This document shows positions 31,499 to 36,425 of a DNA stretch of 36,425 bases, piece after piece. A program made the translations under genes and the position numbers. How positions within the stretch are numbered: the first letter of the stretch is position 1; each line of letters begins with the position of its first letter. The notes beneath the pieces were generated by a model. It saw only the letters and a list, made by a program, of their open reading frames with translations. It was not told where the DNA came from and ran no database searches. Source of the DNA: Rikenellaceae bacterium (GTDB lineage: Bacteria > Bacteroidota > Bacteroidia > Bacteroidales > Rikenellaceae); contig SUZE01000020.1 in NCBI GenBank assembly GCA_015060075.1, forward strand, positions 1 to 36,425, given 5' to 3'.

Positions 31499-32254
31499 AT
31501 GAGAAAAGTATTTATTGTATTGGCATTGCTATGTATAGTTACCGCCTCGGCACAGCGAGTACGGGTTATGTCATACAATGTAAAGAACGGTAACGGAATG
31601 GATGGTATAAAGTCCATTGAGCGTTGCGCGGATATTATTCGTAACATTAATCCCGATATCGTTGCTATTCAGGAGGTGGATAGTATGACTCGCCGCAACA
31701 ATTACTATGTACTCGGGAAGTTAGCTGAGCATGCCGGTTATCCTCACGCCTATTTCGGTAAGACTATCAACTATCGAGGTGGAGCCTATGGTATCGGTGT
31801 ACTCTCAAAGGAGAAGGCTTGCTCGGTAAAGTTCTATCCAATGCCCAACAAGGTGGAGGATAGGGGCTTGCTTGTTGTGGAGTTCAAAAATTACTATCTA
31901 CTCTGTACCCACCTCTCCGGTGTGCCAAAGAGCCAGGGGCGCGGAGTGCAAGTAGACACCATTAGAGAGGTTGCTGCAAAGCTGGACAAGCCCGCATTTA
32001 TTGCGGGAGATATGAATGCTCGTCCGGAATCAGCACCTATGGCTGCATTCAGAGAGTTTGCAACCATATTGAGTGATGAGGGTAAATTTACCGCACCTTC
32101 CAACTTTCCCAGCAAATGTATCGACTACATATTGGGTACAAATGGCAAATTTAAGGTGTTGAAAAACTCTATTATGTTTGATTGTCTTGCCTCCGACCAT
32201 CTACCTATTTATGTGGATGTGAGGGTTGGTAAGGCTAAAAAGAGTAAAAAATAA
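31499..32254 (+). CDS. Exported endonuclease/exonuclease/phosphatase protein, copy 2
   Basis: A 251-residue paralog of the gene before it, with a signal peptide (MRKVFIVLALLCIVTASA) and all catalytic motifs: MSYNVKNG, IQEVD, YGIGVLSK, THLSG, AGDMNA, SDHLP. Similarity runs the full length, well over half the residues by eye, including the identical C-terminal nine residues. This points to tandem duplication with later divergence; the loop after THLS differs most. Its stop overlaps the start of the nitroreductase gene (TAATG). Confidence 0.88.
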   Translation: MRKVFIVLALLCIVTASAQRVRVMSYNVKNGNGMDGIKSIERCADIIRNINPDIVAIQEVDSMTRRNNYYVLGKLAEHAGYPHAYFGKTINYRGGAYGIGVLSKEKACSVKFYPMPNKVEDRGLLVVEFKNYYLLCTHLSGVPKSQGRGVQVDTIREVAAKLDKPAFIAGDMNARPESAPMAAFREFATILSDEGKFTAPSNFPSKCIDYILGTNGKFKVLKNSIMFDCLASDHLPIYVDVRVGKAKKSKK

Positions 32255-32886
32255 TGGCAGATAACTATCTCGGTCGCAAGATGGAGGAGTACGAGGCGCA
32301 GAAATGCGCCTCGGTGCGTACTCGCAGGGTGTCGCTAATATCGTTATTGGCAAAAAATCGCTCGACACGAGGATTTGACACCACATTCAAGGTTCGCAAA
32401 GACCAGCTCCTATCGCTCGTAGAGGCTGCTCGCCTTGCTCCGTCAGCTCGCAACCAACAAGTATTGCGCTTTCGCCTTGTTACGGCAGAGGAGGCGCACC
32501 TTGTTCTGCCACATATAGGGCTTGGTGGTGCATTGCCCGAACTACACCTTCCGTTGCCCGACACCGAGCCGAACGCCTTTGTTGTGATTTGCGCCACTAA
32601 GGAGGGACGATATGTCGATATGGATTTGGGTATTGCAGCGCAAACAATACTTCTTCGTGCCGTTGAGATGGGGCTGAATGGGGTATGTATTGCGGCGTTC
32701 GACCGTGAAACGATATCTGCAAATTTGAAATTACCCTACCCGCCACAACTTATCTTGGCAATAGGTCGCTCGGCAGAACGTATCGAGATTGTCGATATTG
32801 CCGAAGGTGAAGAGCAAAAATATTACCGCAAGAACGGAGTCCATTTTGTGCCAAAATTACAAACTGAGGATTTAATTATCGGATAA
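32254..32886 (+). CDS. Nitroreductase-family flavoprotein
   Basis: A 210-residue FMN-dependent reductase. The flavin-binding start NRSTRGF (37-43) is followed by LVEAARLAPSARNQQVLRF, and the middle has DMDLGIAAQTILLRAVEMGLNG. The first 30 residues are an extra acidic/basic helix not usual for the family. Members reduce nitro compounds, quinones or flavins. Translation is coupled to the EEP gene by a TAATG overlap, so it probably rides on the same transcript, though a functional link is not obvious. A terminator follows within 50 bp. Confidence 0.85.
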   Translation: MADNYLGRKMEEYEAQKCASVRTRRVSLISLLAKNRSTRGFDTTFKVRKDQLLSLVEAARLAPSARNQQVLRFRLVTAEEAHLVLPHIGLGGALPELHLPLPDTEPNAFVVICATKEGRYVDMDLGIAAQTILLRAVEMGLNGVCIAAFDRETISANLKLPYPPQLILAIGRSAERIEIVDIAEGEEQKYYRKNGVHFVPKLQTEDLIIG

Positions 32887-32933
32887 CACATATCTTTTCA
32901 AAATTATATAGTTTAGTGTTGTTGTATATAATA

Positions 32934-32980
32934 AAAACAAGAGCGTACTCAAATAGTATTTTGGGTGCGCTGTTTCGGTT
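32934..32980 (+). terminator. Terminator after nitroreductase
   Basis: AAAACA...GCGTACTCAAA pairs with TTTGGGTGCGC...TGTTT (two G-T wobbles and a 3-nt bulge). A T-run follows near 32979-32983. Confidence 0.75.
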
Positions 32981-33035
32981 TTTACAATGAATTTTGTCTT
33001 AAAAAATGCTGATTTACAACTATATTTCGAAAAAA

Positions 33036-33068
33036 TTTGCAGGTTTTTAAAATATTTTCATAACTTTG
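33036..33068 (+). promoter_or_regulatory. Promoter of the surface-lipoprotein operon
   Basis: TTTG (33036-33039), a 21-bp spacer, TAACTTTG (33061-33068): exact matches to both boxes. The start would be near 33075, leaving a leader of about 150 nt. Confidence 0.75.
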
Positions 33069-33117
33069 CAAATGTGAATATTGGTTTGAGCAACCAGTTT
33101 AACAACCCAACAATATC

Positions 33118-33168
33118 AAAAACACTCTCTGCGCTCTCCAAATGATGCGTAGCAGAGAGGTTGTTTTT
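33118..33168 (+). terminator. Terminator-like hairpin in the lipoprotein leader
   Basis: AAAAACA plus CTCTCTGC (33118-33132) pairs with GCAGAGAG plus TTGTTTTT (33152-33168), leaving a 2-nt bulge, and the descending arm ends in T5. It lies between the promoter and the lipoprotein ATG, so it may act as an attenuator. Confidence 0.6.
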
Positions 33169-33223
33169 GGGGGGAGGACCAATGACCAAAAGAGGTGCAA
33201 GAATAGAAAAAACATATATAATT

Positions 33224-35878
33224 ATGAAGATTAAGTATTTTCTCTATGTATTATTGTTTGTGGTGTTTGCCATATCATGTACAACTGATGGCGACCCATT
33301 AACAGAAGGCAACGGCCCTAACCAAGGGGGGGGGATTGAGGAACCCTCACAGCCAACTGAGCCAGCTTACATCAAATTTAATGGAAACTATGTAGTTGCC
33401 GACTATAACGGAGGAAAAAGGAGCGTTATGGTTGATGCAGCAGCTGGTTACAAGTGGGATATCATATCTTCGGGCGAGGAGTGGTTCTCGGCAGAGCGAG
33501 CTGACAACACTTTGGTCGTAACATTCAGCGAAAGCACCGACAAACTCGAACGCAGAGGAACTATTCGTGTCGCAGTTGGCAGTGGAGAGAATTTCGCAAC
33601 CGCCTCAATTAATGTGTTGCAAATCGGCACCGACACCGAGGAACTTATCTACGAAGTAGAAACAACCGAACCAAATCAGCGAGTTATCGCAGCGCCAATT
33701 CTCACCTACCAAAATGGCGGCAAGATGACTGTCGATTTTGGAGATGGAAGCGAGGTTGGAACATACGAAGGACAGCGAGTATATAAGGATTACGCCAAGC
33801 CGGGCGTCTATACCATCATCATATCGGGAGAGGATATTCACAACCTCGAATTTGCATATCAAGATAAGCTTTGCCCAGAGTTGAAAAACATCTATTCGTG
33901 GGGTAAGATGGGCTACAAGAATGCAGCCAACATGTGTAAGGGTTGTATCAACTTGGAGTCTATTCCTGCCGATGTTGCAGGCTCTTTCGCGGATGTAAGT
34001 TCTTTCCTTGCCGCATTCCTTGGTTGCGAGAAGTTGCAGGAGATTCCTGAGGGGTTGTTCCAATACGCTACAAAGGCAAGGAGATTTTGTGATTGCTTCC
34101 GCTACACCGCTTCGATTAGTGAGATTCCGGAAAACCTCTTTGCAAACACCACCTCGGCAGAGGAGTTGTATGGTGTTTTCTGGGGTACAGGTACCGATTT
34201 CGATATTACCGAAGAGACGATGAAGTTGAAGAGTGGCGAGAATATGGTTAGAAACAGTTATCCTGCCGAACTCGAAGGAACGATTAAGGGAGGAAGGCTT
34301 CGCTCTATACCGGAAAATTTGTTCAGCAACTGTCCGAACGCTACACGCTTTGAGTATATCTTTGCTGCAACTGCCATCGAGTCTATCCCCGAGAAGATTT
34401 TTGCTGCCAACAGCGCAGCAATCAACTACGAGGGTGTTTGCTACGCTTGTACCAACTTGGCAAGTATCCCTGCCGATTTGATGAAGAAGGCGACATCGGC
34501 TCTCAACATTAAGTATATGTTTGCAGCTTGCACCTCGCTGACCGAGATTCCGGTGGCGATGTTCGAGAACTGTACCGAGGTGACAAACTTGGAGGCTCTT
34601 TTCTACCTCTCTACGGGTATCAAGAGCGTGAAGAAGGGTGTATTCAAGGGTTTGTCGAAGGTCAAGACCGTAGGCTCGGTATTTCAGGGTTGCTCGTCGC
34701 TCACCGACATTGAGTCGGGCGTATTCGAGGGTTTGACCGCAGCAAAGTCGTTCCCATACTGCTTTGCCGACTGCACCTCGTTGCGCTCTATTCCTGCGGG
34801 TTTGCTGGCGGGAATGAGTGCTGCCTACGAATTTGAGTCTATGTTTGCAAGAACTGCTTTGGAGAGCGTTCCTGCGGAGTTGTTTGACGAGGTAAAAGAT
34901 GGCTACCTGGCAAACTATTCGTATCTCTTCTCGGAGTGTCCAAACTTGAAGACCATACCCGCAACCCTCTTCGACCATGTTACAAACTCATGCTCTGATG
35001 GTTTCTGTTGCTTGTTCTACAAGTCAGGCATCGAGACTATTCCTGCGGGCTTGTTCGCAACTTGCACCAAAGTACCTTCGACAGCATTCGAAACGGCATT
35101 TATGGGTTGTCCAGAGTTGAAGAGAGTCGAGGGCTCAATCTTCCCCGAAACAACATCGATAACCTCTATGAAGGGACTATTCTTCAACTGTCCGAAGTTG
35201 GAGAGTGTTCCGGCAGACCTCTTTAAGCCATTCGGCACTGCAAAGTTGAGGTTCTCGCAAACTTTCGACTGTTGTACCTCGTTGAAAACTATCCCTGATG
35301 GGTTGTTTGCGACTTGCACCAAAGCGACACACTTTTCCAACACCTTCGCAAACTGCACCGCTTTGGAGAGTGTTCCGGAAAATCTTTTGTCGGCATGCGA
35401 GAGTGTTGTATATGCAGATGGAATGTTTATGGGTTGCACAGCCCTGAAAACCATTCCGGAGAAGTTGTTTGCAGGCAACCCTAAAATTCAGACCTTCGAG
35501 GAGACATTCTCGGGCTGTACTGCGCTCGAAACCATTCCCGAAAAGTTGTTCTCGGCAATCGGCACAACCACTACGAGTGTAACATTCGCAAAATGTTTCT
35601 ACGGTTGCTCGGCATTGAAGAGTCTCCCTGCGGGACTGTTCGACACCGTTCGTCGTATCTCTTATATCAACAGTTGTTTCGAGGGTTGCACATCGCTTAC
35701 AGGCGAGAGTCCTTACACAATTATTGACGGCAAAAAGGTTCACCTCTACGAGCGCGAACAGGGTGAGGATTTCCCACGAATACCAAGCAACAAAACTGCT
35801 CACGCAGGCTGTTTCAGTGGTTGCATCGGCTTGTCCGACTATGCCAATATACCCGATGAGTGGAAAACAATACAATAG
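33224..35878 (+). CDS. Large BspA/DUF285-type repeat lipoprotein with poly-G tract
   Basis: An 884-residue predicted surface lipoprotein. I chose the ATG at 33224 because it gives a lipoprotein signal (MKIKYFLYVLLFVVFAISC, Cys19); an in-frame ATG at 33182 adds 14 polar, basic residues. A Gly/Pro-rich linker follows, containing three GGG codons (a 9-G run). Residues about 47-125 look like a BACON-type beta domain (AAGYKWDIISSGEEWFSAE...INVLQ). About 130-200 has VDFGDGSEVGTYEGQ...YAKPGVYTIIISG, a PKD-like fold. The rest holds about 20 imperfect repeats of IPxGLFxx(C/A)T...F..F.GC.SL, the DUF285/BspA LRR type. It is probably a binding or adhesion protein. It is first gene of an operon with the small protein and the fimbrillin-like gene. 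Confidence 0.85.
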   Translation: MKIKYFLYVLLFVVFAISCTTDGDPLTEGNGPNQGGGIEEPSQPTEPAYIKFNGNYVVADYNGGKRSVMVDAAAGYKWDIISSGEEWFSAERADNTLVVTFSESTDKLERRGTIRVAVGSGENFATASINVLQIGTDTEELIYEVETTEPNQRVIAAPILTYQNGGKMTVDFGDGSEVGTYEGQRVYKDYAKPGVYTIIISGEDIHNLEFAYQDKLCPELKNIYSWGKMGYKNAANMCKGCINLESIPADVAGSFADVSSFLAAFLGCEKLQEIPEGLFQYATKARRFCDCFRYTASISEIPENLFANTTSAEELYGVFWGTGTDFDITEETMKLKSGENMVRNSYPAELEGTIKGGRLRSIPENLFSNCPNATRFEYIFAATAIESIPEKIFAANSAAINYEGVCYACTNLASIPADLMKKATSALNIKYMFAACTSLTEIPVAMFENCTEVTNLEALFYLSTGIKSVKKGVFKGLSKVKTVGSVFQGCSSLTDIESGVFEGLTAAKSFPYCFADCTSLRSIPAGLLAGMSAAYEFESMFARTALESVPAELFDEVKDGYLANYSYLFSECPNLKTIPATLFDHVTNSCSDGFCCLFYKSGIETIPAGLFATCTKVPSTAFETAFMGCPELKRVEGSIFPETTSITSMKGLFFNCPKLESVPADLFKPFGTAKLRFSQTFDCCTSLKTIPDGLFATCTKATHFSNTFANCTALESVPENLLSACESVVYADGMFMGCTALKTIPEKLFAGNPKIQTFEETFSGCTALETIPEKLFSAIGTTTTSVTFAKCFYGCSALKSLPAGLFDTVRRISYINSCFEGCTSLTGESPYTIIDGKKVHLYEREQGEDFPRIPSNKTAHAGCFSGCIGLSDYANIPDEWKTIQ
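33326..33334 (+). repeat. G9 homopolymer in the lipoprotein coding region
   Basis: Nine consecutive G fill codons 35-37 (GGG x3) just after the signal peptide. With ten G the frame reads GAT TGA and stops at once; with eight G it also reaches stops within about 25 codons. It is a candidate slipped-strand contingency site. Confidence 0.7.
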
Positions 35879-35922
35879 CTAAACACACATATTTTTTATT
35901 ATAAACAAAATTCAGGTTAGTT

Positions 35923-36075
35923 ATGAAGAAAGATTTGAAAAAAGAGTATGCAGTTCCTCAGGTCGAAGTTGAGGACATGCAGGCCGAGAGAGGCTTTGCT
36001 CTAAGTAGTAATTATGGTGATTATGGTGAAGCAGGACAGCAGTCCGGCTACCTTGACAGTGATTTCGAACTCTAA
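35923..36075 (+). CDS. Small acidic protein upstream of fimbrillin-like gene
   Basis: A 50-residue ORF beginning MKKDLKKEYAVPQVEVEDMQ and ending in a Gly/Asp/Tyr-rich tail (SSNYGDYGEAGQQSGYLDSDFEL). There is no signal peptide. The basic head, a P-x-V-E-V strand, a short FALS segment, and the Gly/acidic tail resemble short ORFs often found beside fimbrillin or surface-lipoprotein genes in Bacteroidales; I do not know a function. Spacing supports a real gene: 44 bp after the large lipoprotein and 15 bp before the fimbrillin-like gene, same strand. It might be a secreted peptide precursor, a chaperone or a regulator; none is shown. Confidence 0.65.
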   Translation: MKKDLKKEYAVPQVEVEDMQAERGFALSSNYGDYGEAGQQSGYLDSDFEL

Positions 36076-36090
36076 AAAACAGATTGGACT

Positions 36091-36425
36091 ATGAAGAAGA
36101 TGATGAAACTTTTGACCGTAGTTGCAGCAGCTGCAATGGGTCTTACATCGTGCCAAAGTGGTTTTGAGGAGAACGATGTAAATGGCGTAGTTAAGGGTAG
36201 TGTTGTTGTATCTTTCGTATCGGAGGAGGCACGTACTTCGGTAGATACATCGGGTGACACACCGCTATTCTCGTGGAATGAGAATGAGGATTTTGCCGTT
36301 CTCGAACAGACAGATGCTCTTGCCGAGGCTACTTCGGTAGCATATACAAAGGTTGATGGCAAGGCAAATATCGATGCCGAGTTTGCGCTCAACGCAGGCA
36401 AGGAGGAGTATAAATATGTTGCCGT
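36091..36425 (+). CDS. Fimbrillin-like lipoprotein (5' part; runs off the window)
   Basis: The first 111 codons of a lipoprotein, cut by the window end. The signal peptide MKKMMKLLTVVAAAAMGLTSC has Cys21 in an LTSC lipobox. The mature start follows the fimbrillin-family pattern: a beta strand (GSVVVSFVSEE), ARTSVDTSGDTPLFSWNENEDFAVLEQ (R-T...F.W...D motif), then VDGKANIDAEFAL. Such proteins are pilus subunits or tip proteins exported as lipoproteins and polymerised on the outer membrane. It is third in the surface operon. Which fimbrillin subfamily it belongs to needs the missing C-terminal part. Confidence 0.8.
   Translation, partial: MKKMMKLLTVVAAAAMGLTSCQSGFEENDVNGVVKGSVVVSFVSEEARTSVDTSGDTPLFSWNENEDFAVLEQTDALAEATSVAYTKVDGKANIDAEFALNAGKEEYKYVA

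Larger units (their letters stand above)
32887..33223 (+). other. Intergenic region with terminator, promoter and structured leader
   Basis: 337 bases between the nitroreductase and the large lipoprotein gene. They hold the upstream operon terminator (32934-32980), an exact promoter (33036-33068), a second terminator-like hairpin inside the leader (33118-33168), and a G6 tract with GGAGGA before a short in-frame ATG at 33182. No other gene is seen. Confidence 0.6.

Overview
The window looks like chromosome of a Bacteroidales bacterium, plausibly Rikenellaceae/Alistipes-like, though the genus is inference. The support is: repeated TAnnTTTG (-7) and TTTG (-33) promoter boxes about 20 bp apart, typical of Bacteroidetes; weak or absent Shine-Dalgarno sites; BspA-like leucine-rich-repeat lipoproteins with LTSC or ISC lipoboxes; a fimbrillin-type lipoprotein; and exported GH2, NAGPA, endonuclease/exonuclease/phosphatase and histidine-phosphatase enzymes. 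I see no rRNA, tRNA, CRISPR array, transposase or phage gene.

Layout. 1-2989: a BspA-like lipoprotein (-) with a long structured leader, divergent from an AraC-type regulator (+). 2990-6914: a methionine operon, metY-metX-hom (+), preceded by a promoter and a 17-codon ORF holding six Met codons, a candidate methionine-sensing leader peptide. 6952-10803: two minus-strand units, symporter - unknown protein - exported Gfo/Idh/MocA protein, and DUF4405-type membrane cytochrome - desulfoferrodoxin. 10893-12788: a Stealth-type phosphotransferase plus GT2 pair (+). 12794-16506: ybaK - GH2 - GT2 (-). 16513-17516: a NAGPA-domain protein (+). 17532-22297: deoC and galE (-), then an ABC-2 exporter ATPase and permease (+); a perfect 96-bp inverted repeat flanks galE plus the ATPase gene. 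22296-25184: histidine acid phosphatase - aldehyde dehydrogenase (-). 25241-32980: class III aminotransferase - SSS symporter, HAD phosphatase, an OPA-type MFS transporter with a large insertion, two tandem secreted EEP enzymes and a nitroreductase (+). 33036-36425: a surface operon of a large BspA/DUF285-type lipoprotein carrying a 9-G tract, a 50-residue small protein, and a fimbrillin-like lipoprotein cut by the window edge.

How it fits together. Most of the window is core metabolism (methionine and threonine supply, sugar-nucleotide and deoxyribose metabolism) with envelope and nutrient-scavenging genes. The likeliest under-described elements are regulatory: the Met-rich leader, the terminator-bearing leaders of both BspA-like genes, the coding poly-G tract, the structured inverted repeats, and -7 boxes placed so close to ATG that leaderless mRNAs are expected. 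All calls come from reading the sequence by eye; no database search or folding program was run.
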